Source: Argentina anserina
Lineage: Eukaryota > Streptophyta > Magnoliopsida > Rosales > Rosaceae
DNA length: 64,000 nucleotides
Direction: 5' to 3'
NCBI RefSeq assembly: GCF_933775445.1
Contig: NC_065877.1
Span: 33,346,694 to 33,410,693, forward strand
This document shows, piece after piece, positions 36,349 to 48,635 of the stretch (position 1 is the first letter of the stretch; each line of letters starts with the position of its first letter). The notes beneath the pieces are model-generated. The model saw only the letters and a list, made by a program, of their open reading frames with translations. It made no database searches and was not told the origin of the DNA. Made by a program: the position numbers and the translations under genes.

Positions 36349-36959
36349 TCCGATCAAAGAAGCAATTCCTTACTACAACAGCTCACACTGCATTACATGA
36401 ACAATCATCATTACTCCACAAAACTGAGTAAAGTATCAGACTTCATAAATCAATACCCCTAAACATACCCATCAAAGAAAACATGTAGATAGATATAACT
36501 AACACTAATCTTCCAGAATTTAACAGACACTTAACTGAAACTAAACTCACATTTCAGCTAGAAAAACACAGCCAAATCTTTAACTACCCAAATTCTAACA
36601 CAAAGAAGCAATCTTTAAAGCAGCAACAAACTCCAAGACAATGGCATATGATAGTTAATGGATTCAGTCTCCTTCTACCAATAAAGCTTAAGCCTTTAAG
36701 CTAAAATCACCCACTATAAAACCTGGGTATCTCGAAAACCAATCTGGGAAGATACATCTAGTGGAAGAAAACTTGGAATTGGGGATTTGAAGTGTAAAGG
36801 TAGAACCTTGGAATCTGGGGTTGAGTGAGATTAGGGTTTTGTTGAAATGCCACGCCCCAGCTGAATTGGGAATTAGGGTTCCGGCACTCTCTGTCGTCGT
36901 CGCCGCCGCCGTAGTGGCAGCTGTTTATTTCTCGAGTCAAGAGTAATGAGTGGATGCGT

Positions 36960-37470
36960 CCTTTTAATTCTTTTTGTTTTGTTTCCTTTTGTATTTTAAG
37001 AGAGGAGATTTTTGGTCAATTTGTGAATATAGGAATTGAAGAGCGCCAATCTTGAGCATGTGCAATTGGTCAAGTTTCACCATCCAAGACAATAAATTTA
37101 AAATATTCCAAGATAGATTCAAAATCTTGATTCTTCAACTTCTGTTCAATACTTCAATATGTGATTATGGCCTAACTAAAGTTGGTTAATGCAAAGATAC
37201 AACTTAGAAGGACATGTGATGTTGAGTAATGTGTAATGAGTTTTAGTTCACTCATATGTAATATCTAGTCAAAATCATCATTTAAAATAAACACATAATA
37301 AGTTCTCAAAAATATAAACACATATAATAATAATGATCTTACCATCATGAGATGGACCTTTGATCGGGTTAGACAAGTGGTGGGGGTGAAGGAGTCTCGA
37401 GTTAGAGTGATCTATGTACATGGTTCTGTAACTCTAGCATGCGAGTATTATTTCTAGTTTCTAGCTTCTG
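36960..37470. other. Spacer between the ZCCHC8-like gene and GEX3
   Basis: Holds the promoter side of the ZCCHC8-like gene on the left and the 3' UTR side of GEX3 on the right. AT-rich with no gene seen. A cgtcgtcgccgccgccg triplet run lies near 36895-36911, in the ZCCHC8-like 5' region. Confidence 0.45.
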
Positions 37471-37474
37471 CTGT

Positions 37475-40400
37475 TTAATTAGTTGAGGACATAGTCCTTC
37501 TCTTCTTCAAAGAGAAGCTCCTACCACCAATCCTCATCTCATGCAAAGACTGTACTTCACCCTCATCATGATCCACAAATCTTCTTGAAGAAGAAGCTGT
37601 CTCGGAAGAACTCTTCCGATGATCCTTTGTAAAGGACTCACTCTCACTTGAACTCTCTTGTTCCAAAGGTTCTTTCCCCTTGTCTTCATAAGAAGTCCAG
37701 CTACTCTCCCCATCACTGCTATGTTCTTTGGGAGATGATGCATCACTCAATGTGTGAAATACAGCGACGCTCTTTTTCTTAGCTCCTTGAAAGTGGCTTC
37801 TTGATTTCCCATCGTACAAAGGAAGAAGAGATTTTGACCTTGAGGTGATCCTATCCCTTCCCAAACTATAGGTTGTTGATAACTTCCTCTGGATGCCTTC
37901 CCTTTCTTGTAACAGACTGCCTAATTTCTCAAGCGCCTCATTGTCGGCCACTGCTTCATTTGCTGCCTTTTGCTCAAGTTCTGTAATTGTCCTATCGAAT
38001 GCCTTCTTTTTAAGTCGAAGAGAACGCTGAAATTAGGACAAAAAGGGTAGCAAACTAGTAGAAGCATCTCTGGTCATTGTTAAAACATAAGCAAAGGCAG
38101 AGTAGCTGAATATACAAGGATACAAAACTCACTCGTTTTTCAAGAAAAGTACCAAGGTTTTGACCTTGAACCTTCTTTTTACTCCAAAATATACAACAGA
38201 ACCGCACAAGTCCAGCTAGTAGTACCAAGATTACAGATTCAAAGAGCAGGAACAAGAGTATTGCCCTTTGACTACCTGAAGATGATTAAGTAAGACTAAC
38301 TTGACCTTCAAGTTCAAAATTTACAATAACAGCATATTCCAAGTCATATAGAATCACTACTAATTACCTGTGTAGATGTTGGCAAGCTTCGGCCTTACTT
38401 GGGAGCAGCTAGACATAAACTTTTGACCTATGTTTTAAGAAAAAAAATTATGTTAACTAGAAATCTATGAGAAAAATTAGAATTGTGCCATTGTGGAGTT
38501 GGTTCTTACGCATAGAACGGCATGCCAGTGGGTTTCCGGTCTCTGCAATCATTGATGAAAAACAAATGGTCATTATATTTGTCCTTACATATTTGCGGAC
38601 TTAAAAAAATAGCACAAAAATTGTTGAACAATAATCTTACTTGAAGCAGCAACAAAGGCAAGAACAATCCTTTCGTCCAGTATAAAATGGTGGAGATCAC
38701 TATGAGAAATCAAGGATGAGAATTGAGCACCTGGTAAAATAAACCACTGGAAGCATTTAGAGTGCTAGCAAAGCAGTGAAAATGGTATGTAAAAAGTAGC
38801 AGGGGAGCACTGAAATTACCAGGATATCTTCCAGACCAGTAGATGGACCCGGTTGCTGGAACATACAAGGTAAAGACTACACCTTTTGGTTTCAATGCTG
38901 AAACAAATGTATATTCACCTACTGTGTGACTGATCTTCCCCTCCATTTCAGTCTGAGCAATATAAACTGCAAAGCCAGTGCAGTCAAGAAATGGAGTGAC
39001 TTGGATAACTGAATTTATTGCAGCTGCTTTCGAGAATTTCTTAAGAACCCCAGTTGGCGAAAATGTATATAGGTACCCATCTAAGGAGCCAATAGATATC
39101 CAACCTGTAAAAGTGTATAAAGTAGCAGAAAGGCAAATATGTTAACTGGTTATAATGACCAAGATCAACCTGAAAATGACTTCATACAAAAGAGTTACCA
39201 TTAGAATCGACAACAGGTGTGTGATCTGCTGTACTTAGTGGCCCAATAATTCCTTCCCACAGCACATTTCCTGAAGAAACATCTAGTGCCAACAAACGAG
39301 CCTTGGTTGGAACAGAAATATACAACCGACCATTGTTTCCAGGAGTTATAGAGAAAACTTTCTCATATGAACTTAAATCCTGGATCCATTTGAAATGAGG
39401 ACTACGAATAGATAAAGAGTACAGTTCTCCTGCAGTATTGGATATCTGCAAATCAAAAAGGGGAAATGTGCATGTTTAATGTTTGCCACACTGTAAATTG
39501 TTCATCTGACAAATAAAACTGAAAGATTAACACAGTTATGGCACCTCTCATAAATTATACACATTCTTCATAGACAAAGGTTCATATTATTTGATTTCTC
39601 AATTAAAGATTGTATTGTAGTCCTCTTTTCAGGTCTGTATTGTTTGCATCTATTTTTCGCATCATGTTATGTGCAGAAATATTTAAGAAAATTAAAAGGG
39701 ACGAGCAGACCTTACATATAGACTAGCCTCACATTGATCAATCACAGGGACGGAGTTAAAGTAACAATCTGCAATGTTCTTCCTACAACCCTGTTGATAT
39801 CCATGTTGATCGATCACTGGTCCAGCACTCCAGAGCAACTGTCCACGCGACGTGTATGCAAAGAGACCCCTACGCCTAATGTTTACATACACAGATGAAC
39901 TTACTGTGCTAACTGCCAACCCAACAATCTCACCATCTCCTTCTTTAGTTGGTTCTGTACTGAGTAAAACTTCTGCAGATGGTTTAGAAGTTCCATTGTT
40001 GAACAAGCTCACCTGAAGCACCCTATTATTATCTGCAACGAAATACATCTGAAAAGAGTTGCAAACGTCAACAACTTTACAAAACCAAATTGATAGTATA
40101 TTAGACATTTCCCATTTTTGTAACAATATCCTATATTAAAATGTTCAACTAAATCTTTCGAGTTCTAGTGGTGCTCAAGTGCTATAGTAGTGCTCCAACT
40201 TTCTCGAGTAATGTTCCAATAACTACTATAAGGACTCGAAATTTGCAAGAACTCTTTGAAAATCTCATACATTTTCTTTACCACCATGAACTGGAGGCAT
40301 ATCAAAACTGCAAGTATAATTCAAATGCAGGATCCAAGCAATAGTCCCATTACTTTCAAATGCGAGCAAATCTTTCTCAGAGCAAGCATAAACTTTCCCA

Positions 40401-40619
40401 TCATGACCAATCAGAGGCCTCGAAAGTCTACGATAACTAATTTCCTTACCTGAAACAAAGCATCCATCAATGAATAAGAACCCTAACCCTATGAATAGCC
40501 TAAGGTTTTAGTAGAGCATATACAAAATGAACACACAGAACTTCAGTACCAGGCTGAGAATGGGTTAAAGCCAAGAAGACCAAGAAGCTCAGTAACACCA
40601 GAGATGGGAACATCGCCAT
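37475..40619 (-). CDS. GEX3: GEX3 (gamete expressed 3), membrane beta-propeller protein
   Basis: Plasma-membrane protein known in Arabidopsis from gametes, where it is needed for pollen-tube guidance and embryogenesis. Ten minus-strand exons: 40550-40619, 40271-40449, 39716-40048, 39199-39445, 38820-39104, 38641-38730, 38510-38542, 38368-38427, 38133-38275, 37475-38026; 663 residues. Signal peptide MAMFPSLVLLSFLVFLALTH. A quinoprotein-like (PQQ) beta-propeller follows, with blades such as PLIGHDGKVYACSEKDLLAF, MYFVADNNRVLQVS, TPGNNGRLYISVPTKARLLA and WISIGSLDGYLYTFSPTG. The family motif YWSGRYPG and a Cys-containing segment (TGNPLACRSM) precede one transmembrane helix (AILLFLLFESVILVLLAGLV). 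The cytosolic tail is Ser/Glu-rich and ends RRTMSSTN. Two exons are only 33 and 60 bp. Confidence 0.92.
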
Positions 40620-41160
40620 TGTAGAGAACTAGAGATTGAAGAGGAGAGAACAATGTATCAGTGTGACAGTGATAGAGGACATGAAAAGTTTTAACAGTTA
40701 CTTTTAACTGCTCCATGACGTGGGGGACAAATATGAAGAGCAGCACTGGATGAAAAAAACAGACGACGTCGTAAAAAGCATATTCCATCCTCCCGCGTAG
40801 GAAGCGCGTCCAACAGACATTGGTGAGGCTGTAAATTAACAAAACACATAGGGATAAAATTGTCTTTTCCTGACACACCGATCTGTCAACGGCTGAAATC
40901 CGGGAACATTGGGCACATATCCTAATATTTTGTAAGAGTATATTGTTTTGCACAAAAAAAAAAACGCCCGGTAACGCGCGGAAGATGTCGGGTCCGAGCT
41001 TAAAACAAACCGGTACGTTGTCAAAAAGACTATTTTACCCTTTGTGGATTTAAAAATAGCCAGTCAAATCCCAAAAGAGCACCGCTTCATAAAACCTTAT
41101 ACGACGTCTTCAGACATGTCGTTTCTCTTTTCATGGGTGCTAAACCCTTTCGTTTTTGCC
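40620..41160. promoter_or_regulatory. Divergent promoter region between GEX3 and the small membrane-protein gene
   Basis: The two genes are transcribed away from each other. The ATG of GEX3 is at 40619 and the first plus-strand exon appears to end at 41215. About 0.5 kb would serve both promoters. I see no unmistakable TATA box. A pair of acgacgtc/gacgtcg-like sites lies at 40753-40760 and 41101-41107. Confidence 0.45.
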
Positions 41161-41215
41161 CTCTCTTTTCTTGTTTGCAATCTCTGAAGGAGAAAGTGCC
41201 CACAGCCCACCACAG

Positions 41216-41972
41216 GTAAAGCTCCAATCTTTCTCAGCTTTATTTTCACTACATATGATTTACTTCCACTTTATAATGGATTTGTTTTTGTGGGTATAGC
41301 TAAAACCTTAATTTTCTGATTTGCAAAGCTAATTTGTGTTGGTGGTTCAATCTGGTTTTACATTATGCTGTGTGAATATGTATTAGATTTGCGGTGTTGA
41401 AATTTTGATCCGTGATTCTTACCCTTATTTGGGATTGGATGCTGTGCTTGTTAAACCCCTCATAAACCCTGTTGCTTATTTTTGTGAATGACTTTCGGGT
41501 ATTAATGGGTTTTGTGTTGATTAATATTGGAATGATGGGTCCTCTGATTTCAGAGGGTTTTCTTTTTTAACTCTAAATTGGATTTATTATAGAACAACTA
41601 AATGAATGAGAGTTCTTAGCTCTGAAGCCAATTCCAAGTTGTCTTATCCAGATGGATTTTTCCTCTGAAAATTTTGCATTTTCTTGTGTTTAGCAGTCTT
41701 TTCGATGAAATGAATGACATGCAAGTTACATTGCATGGAACTTCATGATATTGTCTGTAGGCATTTAGTTTGCTAATAATGCGGTCAAAAACTTTGTGTA
41801 CCAATTTCTATGTTTTGTTTTGGCTGTGTCTTAGTTGAAATGGTTGGTATAGTTGTTTGCAGGAGTGTGGCATTGTTGACATGACCATAGTGTGCTTCTC
41901 ATTGCTTACCCGTGTAGTCATGTGGTTTAAGATTGCTCTGTTCACTGTTTGGAAATTGCCAATTTATTGCAG
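41216..41972 (+). other. 5' UTR intron of the small membrane-protein gene
   Basis: Donor CCACAG|gtaaag at 41216 and acceptor ttattgcag ending at 41972, with a U-rich interior. The ATG follows 37 nt after the acceptor. Leading introns of this size often raise expression in plants. Confidence 0.65.
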
Positions 41973-42009
41973 AGGGTTGAATTACGAAATCGCGTAAAAG
42001 TTTTGCGGA

Positions 42010-42360
42010 ATGGCAACTCAGGAAACTGGAGAAGAAAATCAGCAAACTGCAAGTTCCCAATCTGTTGGTTTCATCGGAGCAGTGGAAGCAAAGTATAGGC
42101 AAATCAAAGAGCATGCAGAGACCTATCCTTATGTGTGGGCTTCCTACAGTGTTGTATATGGTGGTTTGGCCCTTTGGACTACCTACAGATGGAGAAAGCT
42201 TCGAAAAACTGAGGATCGAATACGAGCTCTTCAGGAGACATTACGCAAGCATCATGCAGCTGAGGAGCGTGCAAGTGCAACCGTTAGCTCAAGCACAAAT
42301 CGGACCCCTGCCACCCCAGTTCCAAAGGTCTCTCCACCATCTGTTGACAAAACTTCTTAG
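42010..42360 (+). CDS. Small single-pass membrane protein, plant-conserved, unknown function
   Basis: A 116-residue protein in one coding exon, preceded by a non-coding exon and a 757-bp 5' UTR intron. The N-terminus is polar (MATQETGEENQQTASSQSVG). The middle has one probable membrane segment (YPYVWASYSVVYGGLALWTT) followed by basic residues (YRWRKLRK). A short charged helix (RIRALQETLRKHHAAEERAS) and a Ser/Thr/Pro-rich tail end in DKTS. I recognise the style of small plant membrane proteins of unknown role but cannot name a family. The upstream context (spliced leader, clean ATG, long 3' UTR to about 42700) supports a real gene. Orientation of the membrane segment would be tail-in if the positive-inside rule holds. 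Confidence 0.75.
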   Translation: MATQETGEENQQTASSQSVGFIGAVEAKYRQIKEHAETYPYVWASYSVVYGGLALWTTYRWRKLRKTEDRIRALQETLRKHHAAEERASATVSSSTNRTPATPVPKVSPPSVDKTS

Positions 42361-42361
42361 T

Positions 42362-43215
42362 ACGTAGTGAAGTTATTGATCCCCAAATAGTGAAGATCAA
42401 TCAAGATTTTGTTCAGCTTTAAAAAAAAAATTAAAAAAAAAAATTTCTACCAACTTGAATACAGATTGCTTGGTACGGATGTAGCTGATAGTTGGAGAGT
42501 GCAGATGTTTAATGTTATAGGATGAAAAGTTAGAAACTGATATTCATTGCCTTTAAGCAGAAGAGGATACTAAATGCAACATGTCATCCTCATTTTTCTT
42601 GATGATGATTTCCCCAAGTTAATAGGGGTTTGTATTGATGTCCCAAAGAAAAGCAGAAACTATGTAAACTGAGTTCTGAGGTTGCAGACCTGCAGTAGCT
42701 CAATGTAGCTATCCTTGCTTTGTGAGGTACTAACCTTTATCAGAACAGATGAAAAGGACATATTACAACTCAAATAAATCTGAATTTAGAAGACAAGCAT
42801 ATCTTGTCGGGAGAAGAAACACAAGTCTTGTTCATGGTATTTGTTTAGCTTCTGGGCTATTATTTTCATGTGTTCTCCATTTTGCCATGTGTTTTGGCCT
42901 TGTGCAGGTAGGAAAAAAAAGAAGAAAAATTCCTCAAGAATTTTTGGAAATGATTGATCGAGAAGTATAACTATTTAATACATTCATATGAACAGATGTG
43001 AATATTCTTTAGTATGCCAAAGAATAAATCAGATTACAAGTATAAATCTCCAGATTATATTCTGAGGCCACTACTCATCTGTGACTTGCAACCTGACCAC
43101 CTTATCTTAATCACTATCCAAAATGATTGAACCTTGCCACCAACGTAAACTGCTAGAGATCTAGAACCCTCCGCTTTCTGTCTACCTAAAGTGTGTTGAA
43201 AAACAATGACAGTGT
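42362..43215. other. 3' region shared by two convergent genes
   Basis: Holds the 3' UTR of the small membrane-protein gene and, from the right, that of ICME. An A-rich run at 42421-42443 stands out. A 73-codon frame at 42749-42970 is not supported as a gene. Confidence 0.4.
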
Positions 43216-43220
43216 GAGGC

Positions 43221-46200
43221 CTAAAAGGGGCTGATGTTGCCTGCCAATTTCAACAAGATCTCAGGAACAAGGCGCCTTCTAGGGGGTGCCGCAGCATCTT
43301 GCTCAAGAGCTTCCATATCATTGGCATGTATTACAGCAACTAGTTGGTCAAACAAATCATCTTTACCACCTCTTAAGGGATCCTGCAAATGCAGAAAGTT
43401 AAATCCTTCAGGTTTCTATAACTGTCGAGTGCACAAATACAAGTAATGATAGAGGCTACAAGTTGGTGACAGTGACGATTGTACAAGGCCACATCAGAAA
43501 CTTACTTGAAGGAACAAGTCTGTATGGTTCTTTCCATCGTATAGTACCAAGTCAGCTTGAGCTCCTACCCTTTGAAGAACATTTACAAAAAATTTACTGC
43601 AAACAGTAACACATTAGGTTTTGAAAATATAATATACTGTTATAAAAATTTCAGAAAAAAGTAAGATTCCAGATTTGTCAATATAGAGTGGTGGAAGTTT
43701 TAGGCTACATGAATGCCACATAACTTTGAATGTCTTAATTCAACCACATAAATTGTTAAAGAACAATATGAGTTGGGACTAGACTTATTCAATATGTTTT
43801 CTAATAGGATTTAAGCATACAATTTATACACCATGTACACAGGAGCATCAGTTAGCATCAGTTTCTTTTATTTTATCAAGACAATTTTAACCTGGCATCT
43901 GATGGTATCGAATAATCTGCAGTTCCATGGAACAGAGTGATAGGAGGCAGGATAGAAATAGCATCTTTATTGCTTGGGTCCTGTACTCTAACTTCAGGAG
44001 AAAATTGATGCAAGGATTCTTCACCTTCCATGATGCTGCAATGACACATGAAAACAATAACTCCATGAAGTAAGGAAGACGATAAAATATAAGGCAGAAA
44101 CTGTGCCAATGAATGGCTAGCAAAATGTCACACAGTAAGTACCTTAAGAAAATGGATCGACAGAGTCCACGACTATCGAAATGGTCAACTAAATTAAATA
44201 AATTGTACCTGTTTAGAGAAAATATACACACTATTAGCTGTCAGTCAAAAAGATAGATCAACTATAACAAAGCCAAATGCCCAAAAGTGATCATTAGTCA
44301 TGCATCATGAATTCATGATGCCACACATTGCAAAAGTTATGTGACGAAACTGCAAAAGTATATGAACTCATGGAAAAATTTCTGCTATTACTACACTCCT
44401 CCCTATTCGAACACATTGGATCAAATAGAGAGACCTTTCCCATTCATCTTTTTTTTTCCTCCAAATACAGTATACCCGAAGTCCCCACTCATATTAGTGT
44501 AACAAATGAACTTTACCCGCCAGATAAACCAAAGTAAGCCTTTATCTGAGAGACACTCCAATAAATTATCTCTTCCTTCTTAGATTCTCTGATAGCTTGC
44601 TCCAAAAGAGCACAAGAGGAAATATGTGCACCAGCGGATTGCCCCATTAGATAGATTCTACTCAAGAAAATCACAAAAGGACCAATGTGAAAAACTTAAT
44701 CACACATTTACAACTTACAAGGTTGTATGAGCAAATGAAGACAAAAATAATAACATTTTTACCTGTCCGGGTCACCTCCATAGTCTGCTATATTGTTGCA
44801 GATAAATGATATACCATTAGAAGCATCTTCAACCATGTCACTAATGGTACCCTGGGGAAAATTTCTGCATATATCATATGATTCACATCAACATCATTTG
44901 CAGGGTAGAGAACAGACTGAAAGTAAATAGTATATACTTGATGGTTGGATGTGATACAGAAAATAGTAGTATTATTACTACCATGTCCCTTCAATACGAA
45001 GTGCCTAATATTCTTCCAAATACTTCTGTCACATAACCATTTCCATGCGCCTTAAATTAAAAAAATTACCTGTAATCAATGCATGCCACTATGATGTTTC
45101 TTTCAGCCAACTGCAGACCTAAAAGAGAACCCCATGCTTTATACCTAAACCACCATGAAACTGTAGAAACTTAATGTCAAATAACTAAACAAATGGCTAC
45201 ACAAACCTAATCAGAAACTGAGTTTTATTATGCTTCGCATAACATGTGGAAAGAATAGGACATTAGCATCTCAACGCCTTATATATGAATACATGAAAGA
45301 ACAAGAGATTTCCGGTAACTGTTGGTTTCCTAATTCAGTACTTTCATCTATATAAAACTCACCCAATAATCCAGGCTCCGCCAGTTACAAACACCACAAC
45401 TGGCTTTTTCCCATCAGTATTTTTCGGCAAATATAGATCCAACCTGTGTGCATCTCCATAGTGAAAATAGATTCACAAATAAAGAACCACACCACATGAC
45501 CTTGAACAAAGTTCACCTACCTATTTCTTGGTTGATCTCCATAAACAATACTACGCCGCACCTGGCTTGAAAAGTAATAACAATATGCAACTGCAGAATC
45601 AAACAAAGAAATGCTATCAAGAACTCTTATTATCTATCTGGCATATAAAAAAGAATATATCCCCAACATTTATAAAGCAATACACATAGACAATCTCGTA
45701 ACTAATAAAATGAACAGGTAGTTAGCGACGCAGACCTTGAAGAAATCCAGGCATTAGTAACATTGTATAACAATAAGGAGCAAGTAACCTTGTGATCCAC
45801 CGGTAGCCTACCCTGAATGAAAATAAATGATTAGAAACAACTCAAAATATTCCTAATTAACACTAATACAACCAATCATTTCCAATCAAACACAATTTCA
45901 ACAAATCTTCATCATCTAAGAATCAACACTTAGATTGGATAAACGAGCTAGGCTAGGCTTTGGAAGAGAGAGTACCCGAGGTATTGAAGAAGCGTGAAGC
46001 TGAGGCTAGTCACCAGGTAGGTCTCCTTGGCCGCGTGACCTATATCCCGGCCGAACGAGTTCTGCCGGCTCGGACTCGGAGTCGCAGGCGAGGGAGAGCC
46101 GAGGTGCTTGGCACGGAGGCGCTGGCTGGTGCTGGCAGCAGAGGCGGGAGGATAGCTGAGGAACTTGGAGAGGAATGGCCTGGTCTCCATCTCCATCATC

Positions 46201-46250
46201 TCCTCCGCCGCCGAGGACGAGGATTGCCGGAGGATCGCCGCGGGGTTCAT
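43221..46250 (-). CDS. ICME: ICME, isoprenylcysteine alpha-carbonyl methylesterase
   Basis: Membrane serine hydrolase that removes the methyl ester from prenylated protein C-termini. In Arabidopsis this demethylation promotes abscisic acid signalling. Eleven minus-strand exons: 45976-46250, 45736-45812, 45521-45590, 45363-45443, 45070-45144, 44763-44864, 44517-44657, 44143-44208, 43892-44035, 43506-43596, 43221-43382; 427 residues, the same as the Arabidopsis enzyme. N-terminal variable part, then the family hallmark [20 protein letters not shown] and hydrophobic [17 protein letters not shown]. The alpha/beta-hydrolase core has the oxyanion motif [11 protein letters not shown], nucleophile GQSAGAH (Ser near 234), acid in [10 protein letters not shown] and His in [14 protein letters not shown]-terminus [19 protein letters not shown]. 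Start at 46250; a longer in-frame extension upstream is not family-like. Confidence 0.95.
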
Positions 46251-46482
46251 ATTAATTACCGGAGAGAGATGAGGGAGGTTGTTTGTGGTGGCTGTGAAGG
46301 TGAAATTGAGGGGGTGAAGATTTTTTTTGGCGGTGAAGTTAAATACGGTAAGAAATAGTTTCAAAGTTGAAACTGTGAAGGTGTTGGTGGTGAAGAAGAG
46401 ACCAGGCCTCAGACTCGCTCGGAAAATTTTAGAAGCACAGAGAGCTGTTTCTCTCTCTCATTTCTTTAGAAAAAGTGAGAAA

Positions 46483-46493
46483 TTATTATATAC
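46483..46493 (-). promoter_or_regulatory. Probable TATA box of ICME
   Basis: Minus-strand TATATAATAA about 235 bp upstream of the ATG at 46250. It would give a 5' UTR of about 200 nt. Assigned by consensus and position only. Confidence 0.4.
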
Positions 46494-46954
46494 ACCACAC
46501 ACATATCCCACGTGAGCTATCCTTGATATTATTTGTCAATTTGTACTGACATTATTGCTGATTAATTTATATATATAATTATTTAGTAGTATTAGACCAC
46601 GTTTGAATTAACTAAAAACTCACTTTTTCATATTTCTTATACAAATTAGGACATAAGTCCGAGCCCAAAGAATAAGTAAAACAAAACTGATTAATTAATG
46701 CAAAAATATCTAAAATATCATTTATTTTTGTGAAAATTTTCAAATAACACTCATAGATCTAACATATTTCTCTCTTCTTGTTATTTTAGTTTTTCCGACA
46801 AATTTAAGTTTCCAAACTACCGATAATTTAGAGGTGAGTCAATATATAAAGTTGTTCCTTATGTCATGGGCTTTCATTTAAGTACCATATTACATATATT
46901 TTGAGAAATTTTGAATTTTTCTCATAAAAAAACCACAGTAATAGTTAGTTTCTC

Positions 46955-47367
46955 AATCAACAGTATAAGCTAGATTTATAGTCGACAGTAGCAGATATCT
47001 TCCAAGTCAACAGTAGTAGTTAGATTAATAGTCGACAGTAGCAATTAGATTTATAGTCGACAGTAGCATGTACCTTCCAAGTCGACAATAGCAGTTAGAT
47101 TCATAGTCGTCAGTAGCATTTAGATTTATAATCGATAGTAGCATGTACCTTCAAAGTCGACAGTAACAAGTGCCTTTGAAGTCGACAATAGTAGTTAGAT
47201 TCATAGTTGACAGTATGAGTTAGATTCATAGTCGACAGTAGCATGTACCTTCAAAGTCGACAGTAGCAGCTAGTTTTTAACTCGATAGTATTAGTTAGTT
47301 TTTATAGTCGACAGTAGTAGTTAGTTTATGTAATCAACAGTAGCCGATAATCTCTTCATTGATAGTA
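46955..47367. repeat. 25-bp minisatellite, about 16 imperfect copies
   Basis: The core tagtcgacagtagcagttag (with variants gtcaacagta, gtcgacaata, atcgatagta) recurs at close to 25-bp spacing from about 46955 to 47367. Single-base differences are scattered among the units. It lies in gene-free DNA and has no coding frame. Origin unknown; it may be the core of a larger AT-rich element. Confidence 0.85.
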
Positions 47368-47369
47368 GC

Positions 47370-48630
47370 AAATATTATGGATCAAAGAAGGGTAAAAAAT
47401 AATTTATTTTATGACATATGTCAACTTGCCATCATTTGGTCTTTATTTATAAATTTTAGTCCTTATTTGTTTTATCAAATTAAGTAGTGAGTTATTTGTA
47501 AACTAAATTGTTGTCTGATACTTTTAAGCAGTTTATTAATTTTTATATGTAAATAAACTTTTGTTATTTTCACCGCATGTATATTAATTATACAATGACG
47601 TAATATAATTGATTGGTACATCACACGTTAATGTTACGCAGGTGCACGTTACTAAAAAAACGGTGACTATTATAAAGCATTTTTCCACGTGGCGCTTTTT
47701 GGATCGGAGAGGAGGTCCCACCATAATCATTGAATCCTTTTGTATTATTATTATAGTCGAATAATTAGGACCAAAATGGGAATAATTAATAATGACGAAC
47801 GTGATGACTAGCTGTGACCCAAAGAAGGAAATGTTAAGGTATCTCTCTGCTGAGATTTCCAGTTGATTAAATCTGACCACCACCTGCTATTAGGTCAAGT
47901 TTTGGACCTCAAATTCCGATAGGAGGCGATAGCTAGTTAGCTGCATGTCCATGTCGCGAAACGAACCATGTCATCAAACCACCACAAGTAGTTGTATGTT
48001 TGCGTTGTCGTGTTACGTTTACAATATCAAAGAGCAAGGCTCTAGAAATCACAAGCAGTCGTGTTGGTAAGAGTCGAGATATGAATTCCACATTTCCGGG
48101 ATTGGATCAGGCCTGAAAAGGAAGTGGAGAGGTAAAGGCTGAACTTCCACCTTAAAATGCGGCAATTAGTTGCAGGATTAGCAGCATAACTGTCTTCCTG
48201 CTTCTGGAAATCTGGAATGTACATATCAGAGTGTACAGCAAACTGAGCTCAATCGCTAAGATAATATGGAAGATGGTCACTTATTCACTCAGCAAGACAA
48301 CTGTCGGGTTGACATTGTGTACTGAACTACTGATTAGAACCAGAAAACAAATATGGCAATGCTATGTCAATTGCTAGCTAGCAGTACCTACCTGGCTATG
48401 AAGCAATATTTTCATACGTAAAAAGTTCTATCACATAAATTGTTAGTTCGAAGTGGAACTAAAATTCAACACAGCCTCAGTGGAGATACTTTCTACTTTA
48501 TCCATGCTAGAATCCAAATGAACATTTGCTGATCCAAATATATCTCTGACAACAGGTTTTTCTTTAGATAACGAGCATTCAAGAAAATTTGCATTTCATA
48601 TTAGCTGCCTCTCTAAATCATTCTCCCTCT
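47370..48630. other. Spacer and probable 3' UTR of the TMEM33-like gene
   Basis: AT-rich sequence between the minisatellite and the stop codon of the next leftward gene. No gene was found. The last few hundred bases are likely its 3' UTR. Confidence 0.4.
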
Positions 48631-48635
48631 TGTCT

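Noticed and set aside
42749..42970. 73-codon plus-strand frame (KKRRKIPQEFLEMID)
   Set aside because: It lies in the 3' flank between two convergent genes, has no recognisable family, and an acceptor-like site inside does not link to any upstream exon in frame.
46955..47367. CRISPR-like array
   Set aside because: The units are contiguous and diverged, with no alternating unique spacers, and the genome is a plant nucleus.
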